Below, piece after piece: positions 55,070 to 63,239 of a stretch of DNA of 64,000 nucleotides. Below the pieces are notes generated by a model, which made no database searches, was not told the DNA's origin, and was given only the letters and a program-made list of their open reading frames with translations. A program made the position numbers and the translations under genes. Origin of the DNA: Lachnospiraceae bacterium NK4A144 (lineage in GTDB: Bacteria > Bacillota > Clostridia > Lachnospirales > Lachnospiraceae); NCBI GenBank assembly GCA_000424365.1, contig AUJT01000002.1:310001-374000 (forward strand), in the 5' to 3' direction. The first letter of the stretch is position 1. Every line of letters starts with the position of its first letter.

Positions 55070-56023
55070 TTACCTGTTCCACTCACCTGTTTCTTCCAGC
55101 TTTTTCCTCACTTCTTTTGCAACGGCATTTGCTACATTGACCGTAACAGCATTTCCAAACTGTTTATATGCCTGTGAATCAGAAACAGGAATAATATAAT
55201 CTGATGTTTTAGGTCCATCAAATCCCTGCAGTCGAGCACACTCTCTCGGTGTCAGTCTGCGTAACCCTTTTTCCTGCGTAACATAATTATCCTGGCTTGC
55301 ACGGTGCATTTTAGCCATAGTTGCACATAATGGTCTTGCAATTGGTAAGTCGGTTTCAGCTTTTGCATCCCAGCCACCTGTTCCATTTGACAAAACTGTC
55401 TTTTTTATTTTCTCAGAAAGAAAATACTTGTCTGGTACATCTGTCTCTAAAAGATCCTGCATATGATAATTCAATTCACATGTTGGAGGCGCTTCGAATT
55501 CTGTCACTTTCTCATTTGCAAAACAAACAATATACGTTCTGTTCCTTGTCTGTGGCACCCCATAATCTGAAGAATTCAAATTCATGTCAAACACGCGATA
55601 TCCCAGTTCCTCCCGAAGTATTTCCTTAATTCTAGCAAACGTATGACCTTTATCATGTGTCCTAAGCGCGCGAACATTTTCCAAAATAATTGCCCTAGGT
55701 TTATTTCCTCTGTGCTTAATCTGATAATCAATTATCTCAGCAATTCTAAAAAACAGTGTTCCCCTTGTGTCTTCAAATCCCTTTTGTTGTCCCATCATAC
55801 TAAATGGCTGACACGGAAAGCCACCTATCAATACATCAAACTCTGGAATATCTTCTAATGGATACTCTGTTATATCCGCAAGCGTTGCAGGAGTTTCGAA
55901 ATTTGCATTATATGTTTCTACCGCATACTTATCAAAATCATTTGCCCATATTACATCAAATCCCGCATCAACAAATCCCTTATCTAATCCTCCTATTCCG
56001 CAAAAAAGCGAAGCCACTCTCAT
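55070..56023 (-). CDS. DNA cytosine-5 methyltransferase
   Basis: A 317-residue complete enzyme. Motif I FCGIGG (7-12), motif IV GGFPCQPFS (catalytic C71), motif VI ENVRAL (115-120), motif VIII 'VPQTRNRTY', a target-recognition region of about 90 residues, motif IX 'RRLTPRECARLQGF' and motif X 'QFGNAVTVNV' are in order. Its start overlaps the preceding small gene by 4 bases. Having two methyltransferases of different type suggests an asymmetric site or two separate specificities. Confidence 0.95.
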   Translation of the reverse strand: MRVASLFCGIGGLDKGFVDAGFDVIWANDFDKYAVETYNANFETPATLADITEYPLEDIPEFDVLIGGFPCQPFSMMGQQKGFEDTRGTLFFRIAEIIDYQIKHRGNKPRAIILENVRALRTHDKGHTFARIKEILREELGYRVFDMNLNSSDYGVPQTRNRTYIVCFANEKVTEFEAPPTCELNYHMQDLLETDVPDKYFLSEKIKKTVLSNGTGGWDAKAETDLPIARPLCATMAKMHRASQDNYVTQEKGLRRLTPRECARLQGFDGPKTSDYIIPVSDSQAYKQFGNAVTVNVANAVAKEVRKKLEETGEWNR

Positions 56024-56214
56024 TGAATATCGTCCTCCTCGTGTTCCTTAATGTATTCACGGATCCAGTTACAGATTTGTCCAGATGCTGTCAATCCCTC
56101 AGCCGCCAATAGGTCCATAAATACCTGTTTAATTCCGGGTTCAATTGCGACTTCTATCTTGGATGTCTTCTTTCGACCTTTTGGCCTTCCTCCTGCATTC
56201 ATCTTTTTATCCAT
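56020..56214 (-). CDS. Small ribbon-helix-helix-like DNA-binding protein
   Basis: A 64-residue protein. 'GRPKGRKKTSKIEVAIEP' is a basic arm leading into a beta strand, followed by two helices, 'IKQVFMDLLAAEGLTASGQI' and 'CNWIREYIKEHE', as in CopG/Arc-type proteins. It is the first gene after the operon promoter and overlaps the first methyltransferase by 4 bases, so it may be an autoregulator acting like the C proteins of restriction systems. Confidence 0.7.
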   Translation of the reverse strand: MDKKMNAGGRPKGRKKTSKIEVAIEPGIKQVFMDLLAAEGLTASGQICNWIREYIKEHEEDDIQ

Positions 56215-56258
56215 TCTCTAGCTCCATATAAATTCATGTTTTTATCATGGTCTAAACT

Positions 56259-56287
56259 ATCATACCACGAATCATATATTGGGACAA
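56259..56287 (-). promoter_or_regulatory. Promoter of the defence operon
   Basis: TTGTCC (56282-56287), a 17-base spacer and TATGAT (56259-56264) on the minus strand, 45 bases upstream of the first gene. From here to 41403 no gap between genes exceeds about 50 bases. Confidence 0.72.
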
Positions 56288-56337
56288 CACGATTAGAACT
56301 TTCCGGGGATGATCTATATCACGTTTTTTTACACAAA

Positions 56338-56375
56338 ACAGGGGCAGCCCCGGCTCACGAACCGAAACTGCCCCA
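56338..56375 (-). terminator. Terminator after the broken methyltransferase
   Basis: GGGGCAG and CTGCCCC with an inner CGG/CCG stem, followed by TGTTTTGTGT on the minus strand. It separates the relic upstream from the defence-operon promoter. Confidence 0.78.
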
Positions 56376-56389
56376 TCCATAAAATCCCA

Positions 56390-57194
56390 TTATTCCATTA
56401 ACGCTCTTCCAATAACTTCAACAACAATCATCGTATCACCATTCCCTACTTGCTTATAAAGCTGACTGTCCGAATTTACAAAAGCCGCTCTTTCATAATA
56501 TTCATCACTGCAGCCTGAAGCACTCTTTTGGTGTAAGTCTCCTTATCTCAATATAGCTTTTATAGTTCTCGTACCATCTCGCATATATACTGAGATCTTC
56601 ATCTACCGGAACGAATATTCCCTGGCTGCATGACGTGTCAAGAATATGTGCTTCCTGTCTTACGATACGTCCACGTCTCAGCGTACTGTTAAGATATGAG
56701 AAGTTTATCGAGTCTCCCAAATGTGCTTCACTATATCCTTTCTCAACTGCCTCTTTTATCGGGATTGCAACCTGTCTCGGCTGTTTATAGTCCGTTGCTG
56801 TAATGCATCCGGCACATCCTCTTGCTCCCCATACATCTTCCCGGTATCCGATTCTTTTTGCATTTTTAGGTTTTGTATTACAGACCACATGGATCTTTAC
56901 ACTGTTCCCCGGAATACAAATTTGTCCATCTTCTCTCTCGACAGGAAATATTTTTCTGGGACCTTTTACTCTAAAATGTCCGAGAGTATACACTCTTTCC
57001 CTGTTCTGTGGTACGCCCCAATCTTTGCTGTTGAAAAGCTGCCATTGCACGTCATACCCCAGTTCGTCCATTTCAGAAAGTATGGCAAGGTAGTCAAATC
57101 CTTTGTTGTTCGAAAACATTCCCTTAACATTTTCATAGATAATCCGCCTATACTGGCGAAAAAATCTATAAATCTCATCTTCTCCTCCGATCAT
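56390..57194 (-). pseudogene. Broken DNA cytosine-5 methyltransferase
   Basis: The 5' end is missing, so motifs I and IV with the catalytic cysteine are gone. What remains starts near 'IIYENVKGMFSNNKG' (motif VI), then 'DWGVPQNRERVYTL' (VIII), a recognition region and 'IEIRRLTPKECFRLQ' (IX). A frameshift follows at about 56508, after which the other frame continues with 'CSDEYYERAAFVNSDSQLYK' and 'QVGNGDTMIVVEVIGRALME' (motif X) to a TAA at 56390. It is not close in sequence to the two intact enzymes, so it is the relic of a third system. Confidence 0.85.
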
Positions 57195-57428
57195 ACTTTT
57201 ATTGTTTTTAAGCCCCTATCTTCGATGGGACTCGTAGTCGCGCAAGCAGTGCCCGTGTACGGATACGGGCTCTTTGCTTGTTTGTGGATACTCCCCCAGT
57301 CCCCCAGAAACTGACCAAAGGACGGTCAGGCTACGCACCCACTTCGTGTGCGCTTCATGCTTTTGAATCTGCTGAAATTAAAAAAATCGGGTGAACAGCA
57401 TCTATATAAATGCCATCCACCCGTAAGA
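57195..57428. other. Hairpin-rich stretch downstream of the relaxase relic
   Basis: No gene. Two good hairpins occur: CAAGCA-GCCCGT/ACGGGC-TGCTTG at 57243-57280, and CTGACC/GGTCAG at 57311-57329, either side of a G-rich tract on the minus strand (CTGGGGGACTGGGGGAGT). Similar stem-loops follow relaxase genes on mobilisable elements; a role as terminator or element RNA is possible. Confidence 0.5.
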
Positions 57429-58128
57429 TCATCTTTTCTGCTCTTTCTTATTTTTGTCCTCTCTCTGTCGCTGCTCTTTGTCGATTTTCAGGAACTTATC
57501 TATGTCCTGTTTTGCAATCTGATAGTCCATCATCTCCTTCTTTTCTGTGCGATACTCTACATAGAGTTTCTTCTTTTCCGCAAGAATTCTTCCGTACGCT
57601 TCAGATAATTCTTTCCATTTCGGAAGTTTCTCAAGCTGCATCCTGTCAAATGTTTCCTTTGCAGATTTATGGATCAGGATATCTTCCCTATGCTTCTCAT
57701 AATACTTTTTGCTGTATCCTGCCTTGCGATAATCAGCGTATACGTCTTTTGTCTTTGAATAATTTCCTATCGCAGTCTTCAATTCAACAATTTCTGACAG
57801 CCTTGCTTCTTTTGATTTTATCGAGTCGGACAGCTCATGAAATCTGTCGGAACTTCCCTTTGCTTTTTGAGCCAGATCTTCATAATCTCTTATTCCATGT
57901 TCCTGCAAATACAATAATGCTTTTGATATCTGCTTTACGTTGTAGACCTTAGCCCAGCGTTCATACCCTGTGATACGGACTATGGTTATCACGCTCCGAT
58001 GGTTTTCGTGGAATTATTACAGACAGCGCATGCTCCAAACAGACAAGGTTGCTAACTTTCTGAAGTACCAGTGCTATAAACCATGAATCCCGGAACTTCC
58101 GGTCACATGAAAGATTTGTGGAATTAAG
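57429..58128 (-). pseudogene. Broken relaxase (mobilisation nuclease), C-terminal two thirds
   Basis: Reading on the minus strand from about 58128, one frame encodes 'LNSTNLSCDRKFRD' and 'VSNLVCLEHALSVI', matching the region after the third catalytic motif of MobA/VirD2-type relaxases. A frameshift near 57975 moves coding into the frame running 57992-57429, which gives the helical C-terminal part ('YSKTKDVYADYRKAGYSKKY', 'AKQDIDKFLKIDKEQRQRED'). The catalytic N-terminus is absent; a group II intron relic sits where it should continue. It shows that the island came with a conjugative or mobilisable element. Confidence 0.8.
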
Positions 58129-58350
58129 TAGGCTAAGCCCCCAGCGCCTTACTACATTACTGTAGTAAGTTTCCGAAGACTCGCCCCGAAACCGGACTTA
58201 CAACTCGTCACTGTATCCGGCTTCCCATCTATTTCTCAGCTTACTTATAAATGTATCATCTCATGACATTGCGGACAGACAACGTAAGCGTCATATATGC
58301 CCCCGGATTCCCATGCAGCTGATTTTTTTTCATAATGGTGTCGAAATCCG
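58129..58350 (-). mobile_element. Group II intron relic (3' end)
   Basis: On the minus strand an HNH-like tail 'AYVVCPQCHEMIHL' ends with a stop at 58245, as at the C-terminus of intron-encoded proteins. About 20 bases later, 58188-58226 can fold like intron domain V (AAGCCGGA ... TCCGGTTT with a GNRN-type loop and AGC near its base), followed by further hairpins. The sequence then joins the relaxase frame at its conserved NST segment. Splice-site precision suggests insertion in the relaxase; the 5' part of the intron is gone. Confidence 0.55.
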
Positions 58351-58373
58351 ATCTGCCACATTGAATCTATAAA

Positions 58374-58475
58374 AATCTTCCATCTAAAAAGCGTGTCATT
58401 CCTGTAAGCCCGGAAGATCGAATCTGTCCAAACTGTAATGGTGAAATGGAGCATCTTGGCGAAAAGTTTGTCTGA
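58374..58475 (+). pseudogene. IS66-type transposase zinc-finger relic
   Basis: The plus-strand frame reads 'PEDRICPNCNGEMEHLGEKF' followed by a stop, after 'NLPSKKRVIPVS'. This matches the CxxC-containing zinc-finger segment of IS66 TnpC. Only about 34 codons remain. It is an insertion-sequence remnant. Confidence 0.65.
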
Positions 58476-58491
58476 GCCTACGTTCCCGTGA

Positions 58492-58627
58492 AATTATACC
58501 AAGGTTCAGATATAAATCATTGGCGTCTTCAATCGCAAAACCTTGATTTTACTGGCTTTGCGGACGCAAAATCTTATATCAAAAGCTTACTTTTTAATTG
58601 AAATCTCAATAATTCCTTGGTATAATT
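58492..58627. mobile_element. 136-bp element with 13-bp inverted ends (MITE-like)
   Basis: AATTATACCAAGG (58492-58504) and CCTTGGTATAATT (58615-58627) are perfect inverted repeats. The core CCTTGGTATAA also occurs at 61840-61850, at the downstream end of the IS1634-like transposase gene. The short element has no coding capacity and looks like a deletion derivative mobilised by that transposase, or its left end. Confidence 0.7.
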
Positions 58628-58770
58628 ATATCAAAGAGACCAACTATGAAAAGTCAACCCTAAATTAGCAGAAAATTCTTTTTTTCTATCGATGGTAAAA
58701 AAGGGTAACCTTAATAAGGCTCCCAGTTGGGCGCTTTTAAGCAAATCTATCGATATGGTATACAGACCTC

Positions 58771-59943
58771 TTAGTCGAGGTTAAATTCCAAGTCGTCTGT
58801 CATCATTTTCCAGATGACTCTGACGAGCTTGCCAGCACAATGTCCCAGGGCATTGTAGTGAGTCCGGCCTTCTGCCATCTTGGTGTCATAGTAGGCCTTG
58901 AAGGTGGCGTTGTTCTTTACAACATTGTGAGCTGCATTTATCAGAGCATAGCGCAGTACTTTGGATCCACGCTTTGACATCTTAGTCTTGCGAGCCTGAA
59001 AGTTGCCTGACTGATATACAGAAGGGTCAAGACCTGCAAAGGCAAGCAGCTTACCAGGACTGGAGAAACGGTGAATATCACCTATTTCACCGATTATCAT
59101 TCCGCCGTTGATGTAACCGATACCCAGAATGGTCATGATAACTGAGTCATTGAATTTCATGATCTCAGTCATCTCTTCTTCAATCATATTCAACTGGCTA
59201 TCCAGTAACTCGATCTGTGCAATGGTGTGAGTTATCTGAATAGATAGAGCGCTGTCGGATGCACCGACAGACTTCCGTGCGAGAACTCTTAATTCTTTGG
59301 CCTTCTCTTTTGTGAAGTGGCCGTGCGAGGTTTTCACAAGCAGATTGGCGAGATGAGTCATATGCATGGAAGTGATGGCCTCTGGTGTAGGAGCCTCCTT
59401 CAGGATGGCATAGACAGATTTCTGATGCAAACCGGATTTAAAGAAGTACTGGAGCTCCGGGAATACCTCATCAACATAGGCAGTAAACTGAATTTTCAGT
59501 CGAGTCCATTGCTTGATGGTCTTTTGGTAGAACCGCCCCATGACCTTGAGATCCATAAGATCAAGGTCATAGAAAGTGATAAAGCGGTAAGATTCCTGCA
59601 TCATAAGTGTTTTAGCAATGATGTATGTGTCGACCTTATCTGTCTTCGTTTTGCGAATGTTATTCTTCCGCATAGTAGAAGTCTTGATGGGGTTCAACAC
59701 ACACACCTGGAAATTTTCAGCGACAAGGTATCGAACAAGGTTGTCGCCATAGTGTGCCGTTGATTCAAGACCGATGATGATGCTGTCGGGCTCTGCGTCA
59801 AGCGAATTGAGCTTCGAGACCAGCATTTGGAAGCCATCATCGTCATTTGTAAATTTGAACGGCTCAATGATTACTTCACCATCAGACGAGATTGCTGAGG
59901 CGAAATGGTTGAGTTTGGCAATATCGATGCCAACATAGATCAT
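58771..59943 (-). CDS. IS110-family transposase
   Basis: A 390-residue bridge-RNA-guided recombinase. The N-terminal RuvC-like DEDD domain starts '[18 protein letters not shown]', has '[19 protein letters not shown]' with its acidic residue, and '[14 protein letters not shown]' with the last aspartate pair. The C-terminal Tnp domain holds the catalytic serine region '[20 protein letters not shown]' and '[20 protein letters not shown]'. All parts are intact and the length is normal, so the element may be active. Confidence 0.95.
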   Translation of the reverse strand: MIYVGIDIAKLNHFASAISSDGEVIIEPFKFTNDDDGFQMLVSKLNSLDAEPDSIIIGLESTAHYGDNLVRYLVAENFQVCVLNPIKTSTMRKNNIRKTKTDKVDTYIIAKTLMMQESYRFITFYDLDLMDLKVMGRFYQKTIKQWTRLKIQFTAYVDEVFPELQYFFKSGLHQKSVYAILKEAPTPEAITSMHMTHLANLLVKTSHGHFTKEKAKELRVLARKSVGASDSALSIQITHTIAQIELLDSQLNMIEEEMTEIMKFNDSVIMTILGIGYINGGMIIGEIGDIHRFSSPGKLLAFAGLDPSVYQSGNFQARKTKMSKRGSKVLRYALINAAHNVVKNNATFKAYYDTKMAEGRTHYNALGHCAGKLVRVIWKMMTDDLEFNLD

Positions 59944-60150
59944 GAGGTTGTACCTCCCTTCCTAAAGTCTGATACCGTGATGTCCACCAATCCGTATCAT
60001 CGTAGACTTGCGTGAGATAAGTACTCGAGGATAAACTCCTGTGGCACATCCAACTAATAAACAATTCAGATACAGTTAGCGGCAATACACTCCTTCGAGT
60101 AGTCAGGGCTACAGGTAGCAAATCAAAAGTCCACAGTATCTGAATGTATT
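59944..60150 (-). ncRNA. Candidate IS110 bridge RNA (left-end non-coding region)
   Basis: About 200 bases directly upstream of the transposase have no gene and can fold strongly. ATTCAGATAC (60065-60074) and GTATCTGAAT (60136-60145) pair perfectly and enclose a 61-base loop with an inner hairpin CTACTC-GAAG-GAGTG. In the IS110 subgroup the bridge RNA that pairs with donor and target DNA is encoded in just this position. Exact ends and guide loops are not determined. Confidence 0.55.
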
Positions 60151-60218
60151 GAACCACGATATAAAAAAGAAAGGGAAATGGATGTTTTTTCTTCTGAAAA
60201 CATCCTACAAGGTAAGCT

Positions 60219-61838
60219 ATGGAAATCAAGATAAATGAGCCCTGGATCACCAATAAAGTTCGCGTTCAGAACAGTTACGCATATATTGATCATCCCTTCT
60301 GGAATGCAGAAAAGCAGCAGGCTGATCATAAGCGTGAATACATCGGTAAATATGATGGAACGAGCTTCAAACCAAACAAGAACTTCCACCGCCTCAAGGC
60401 TGAGTATGAAGCTGGCTTAACTGCATCTAAGACTGGGCCGGTTCCAACTGATATTTGTATTCGCCAGTTCCATGGAGCTACATACCTTCTTGACAGGATT
60501 GCTGAAAAGACAGGTATTGCTGCTGATCTCGGAAAGTGCTATGGCTCATTGACACCACAGATTCTATCCATTGCTTACTACCTCGTTGTCGAGGAAGGAC
60601 TGCCATTATACCGTTTCACCAAATGGGGCAGTACCCACAGGCACCCTTATGGCAAGGATATTCCTTCTCAGAGGAGCAGTGAATTGTTTGGACTTATCAC
60701 TGAAGAATCCAAGATGGATTACTTCAAGTACCAGGCAAAGCGACACTCCTGCGATGAATACCTCGCTTTTGATACAACATCTATCTCTTCGTACTCAACA
60801 CTGATAAAACAGGCTAGGTATGGAAAGAACAAAGAAGGTGATTCTCTTCCGCAGATAAATCTTGCTCTGCTGTATGGAGAAGAATCAATGCTCCCTGTTT
60901 ACTACAGGAAGCTTGCAGGTAACATCACCGATGTTAAGACCATCGAGAATCTCGTTAAGGATGTTGATTTTCTTAAACTTGAAAAACTCAAGCTTGTTAT
61001 GGACAGAGGTTTCTACAGCGAAAAGAACATAAATGATCTTATGAAGCATCACCACAAGTTCCTTATCGGTGCCAAGCTCTCACTTAACCTTGTGAGCAAT
61101 CGTCTTAACAATATCCGGGATGATTTCGTTACCCGCTTTAACTATAATTCCGAGCTAAAACTCTATGTCATGTCATTCACAGAGGAATGGGGGTATACCG
61201 AGAAAAAAACTCGTTCCGGCGAAGTCATTACTGACAAGCGCCGTATATATGTCCATTTTTACTACAATGACCAAAAAGCTACTGACGACAAAGTAAGGTT
61301 CAATGCAATGCTTGACCGCCTTGAAAATAACTTGGTAAATGGCACCCCTAATCCTGAAGATGCAAAACTGTATCAGAAGTACTTTACAATACATGAGACA
61401 CCAGTTAGAGGAACGGTTTATTCCTTCAATGAAGATGCAATCCGTAAAGCAGAGCGAAACTATGGTTATTTCGCTCTTATGACCAATGGCATCAAGGATC
61501 CTGTTGAAGCACTGCGTATTTACAGGCTTAAGGATCTGATCGAGAAGTCCTTCGGCAACCTTAAAGAGCGTCTCTCCATGCGCAGGATGTCTGTCGCATC
61601 CGAGGAAAACTTTGAAGGTAAGCTTTTTGTGCAGTTCATAGCACTACAGCTGATGTCTTATATCAAAAAACAGATGGATAAAAACGGCCTGTTCAGTGAT
61701 TACACCATGCAATCACTGCTTGATGAGCTGGATGTTATTGAATACTACCAGCAACCAGGTAAGGCCCATCATCTGTCAGAGATAACTAATAAGCAACGTA
61801 AGCTCTATGAGCTTATGGAAGTACCTGTCCCGACGTAA
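60219..61838 (+). CDS. IS1634-like DDE transposase
   Basis: A 539-residue IS4-superfamily (IS1634-like) transposase. The DDE core shows 'YLAFDTTSISSYSTLIKQAR' (first D), 'LKLVMDRGFYSEKNINDL' (second D) and 'LKDLIEKSFGNLKERLSMRR' (E with the Y-x-x-K/R-type neighbourhood). Full length, with no frameshift. The downstream end CCTTGGTATAA lies two bases past its stop. The matching left end is not next to the gene but at 58492, beyond the IS110 element. Confidence 0.9.
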   Translation: MEIKINEPWITNKVRVQNSYAYIDHPFWNAEKQQADHKREYIGKYDGTSFKPNKNFHRLKAEYEAGLTASKTGPVPTDICIRQFHGATYLLDRIAEKTGIAADLGKCYGSLTPQILSIAYYLVVEEGLPLYRFTKWGSTHRHPYGKDIPSQRSSELFGLITEESKMDYFKYQAKRHSCDEYLAFDTTSISSYSTLIKQARYGKNKEGDSLPQINLALLYGEESMLPVYYRKLAGNITDVKTIENLVKDVDFLKLEKLKLVMDRGFYSEKNINDLMKHHHKFLIGAKLSLNLVSNRLNNIRDDFVTRFNYNSELKLYVMSFTEEWGYTEKKTRSGEVITDKRRIYVHFYYNDQKATDDKVRFNAMLDRLENNLVNGTPNPEDAKLYQKYFTIHETPVRGTVYSFNEDAIRKAERNYGYFALMTNGIKDPVEALRIYRLKDLIEKSFGNLKERLSMRRMSVASEENFEGKLFVQFIALQLMSYIKKQMDKNGLFSDYTMQSLLDELDVIEYYQQPGKAHHLSEITNKQRKLYELMEVPVPT

Positions 61839-61877
61839 TCCTTGGTATAAAACGACGGGACTTCAGGTTTAATACTA

Positions 61878-63239
61878 TTACAAACCACGCTTTTTAAGAT
61901 CAAACCTATAATTGCCACTCAATGCTACAGCTGTGTCCGTACTCATAATATAATCTCTTAAGTTAGACACAACAGGTTTTATTAAATCATTGTTTGATAT
62001 CCTCCCTGTCACAATCTCGCTTATATTATCACTACTAATAGACATCTCTGTTATTCGCACGTATATTCTTCGGCTGCTTCCACCATTTAAAGAAGCTATA
62101 TTTTTCAGACTCATCCTAAATATGTCCGTGCCAACACGCTCCACCTTTTTCAGTAACCCGAGCGAAAAGGTCTTCCCACACTCTGTTCCAACAACTTCAA
62201 CCGTATTACTACCCATTTTCAATAGCGCTACAGCAATCTTATCTGCCTCCTTAAATAGTGTCGTATCGGCCGAGATTTGATGCTTAACCTCAGAAACATT
62301 TTCATCATATAATAATGAAGATAAAACGGTATCTGGTACATTATTTTCCGCAATCGCAATCTGCTGATTAATATAATTCAAGCACTCATCTACCGTTATT
62401 CTTTCATTATTGTCATATCGTGTTGCCTCTTCCATCATTTTGTGTAGCGGCTCTATGGTTTTACCCAAATTAAGCTGATCCTTATCCAAATAAATCATTC
62501 GATCCGCTCTATTGTATTCTCCTCTAAACCCTTTATGATTACCTGTCAGAATAATCCAGATAGTTTTTACAAACAAGTATACGTCAACCTTTTGAGGATC
62601 AATTTCGATATTTAATTTATCTACATGGTTCTCCATTTCTGGCGGACGGATTCCATCAGGGCCTAAAGCTTCATTAGTTCCTGTAATATGACGATCTTCT
62701 TCAACATTCCACACCAAGCCAAAGTCTGTTAGAAAACACCGGTCTTTGAAATATAATATGTTCGCAGGTTTTATATCTCGATGATACACTCCATTTTTAT
62801 GCAATTTCGATAGTGTAACACCCATCCTGCACATTTGCTTAAGTCTTTCAAGTTCTAACCCTCTTCTGCTATACTTATATTCTTTTGCCTTGGGCATCAC
62901 ATACCACTCACATGAGCAATTATCAACATCCATATAGGAATCGATTATAGGTAAAACATCTAAACCAGAATCTATAACCTTTCTAACTGCTTTGACCTCT
63001 CGTTGAAAGCGTTCGCGTCTTTTTTTCCTTTCCTCCTCATTCTTAATGTGCGAAATTGTTAGAATCTTTATAACGGTTTCTTGCTTTTCACTCAGCCAAT
63101 TATCTTTCCGGTCCACAATACGAACGTCGAATACAGTACCATTTCCTCCATGACCGAGTTCATCGCCAAGCTCGTATATTCCATGCTTTCCGTCAATTCT
63201 ACTGCCCTTTATGGGCATAACATCATTAGAAATGCCCAT
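61878..63239 (-). CDS. Serine/threonine protein kinase
   Basis: A 453-residue Hanks-type kinase using the ATG at 63239 (MGISNDVMPIKG), which overlaps the upstream gene by 14 bases and has AGGAAT before it. The glycine loop 'LGHGGNGTVFDV' (29-39), lysine K58 in 'TVIKIL', the catalytic loop 'HRDIKPANIL' (153-162) and DFG (172-174) are complete. The C-terminal 150 residues are not recognised and have no membrane helix or PASTA domains, so it is cytosolic. Its pairing with a large unknown protein resembles kinase-containing defence or stress loci. Confidence 0.9.
   Translation of the reverse strand: MGISNDVMPIKGSRIDGKHGIYELGDELGHGGNGTVFDVRIVDRKDNWLSEKQETVIKILTISHIKNEEERKKRRERFQREVKAVRKVIDSGLDVLPIIDSYMDVDNCSCEWYVMPKAKEYKYSRRGLELERLKQMCRMGVTLSKLHKNGVYHRDIKPANILYFKDRCFLTDFGLVWNVEEDRHITGTNEALGPDGIRPPEMENHVDKLNIEIDPQKVDVYLFVKTIWIILTGNHKGFRGEYNRADRMIYLDKDQLNLGKTIEPLHKMMEEATRYDNNERITVDECLNYINQQIAIAENNVPDTVLSSLLYDENVSEVKHQISADTTLFKEADKIAVALLKMGSNTVEVVGTECGKTFSLGLLKKVERVGTDIFRMSLKNIASLNGGSSRRIYVRITEMSISSDNISEIVTGRISNNDLIKPVVSNLRDYIMSTDTAVALSGNYRFDLKKRGL

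Larger units (their letters stand above)
58628..60150 (-). mobile_element. IS110-family insertion sequence (approximate limits)
   Basis: Contains the transposase at 58771-59943 and a structured non-coding left end at 59944-60150. IS110 elements lack inverted repeats and target duplications, so limits cannot be fixed from one copy. The element appears to separate the IS1634-like gene from its left inverted repeat. Confidence 0.6.

Noticed and set aside
57195-57428. Origin of transfer
   Set aside because: Hairpins lie near a relaxase relic, but no recognisable nic site was seen; left as unassigned.
58351-58454. N-terminal half of a 69-codon minus-strand frame ending in the HNH motif
   Set aside because: The first half is antisense to the IS66 zinc-finger relic, so only the C-terminal part is taken as intron-protein remnant.
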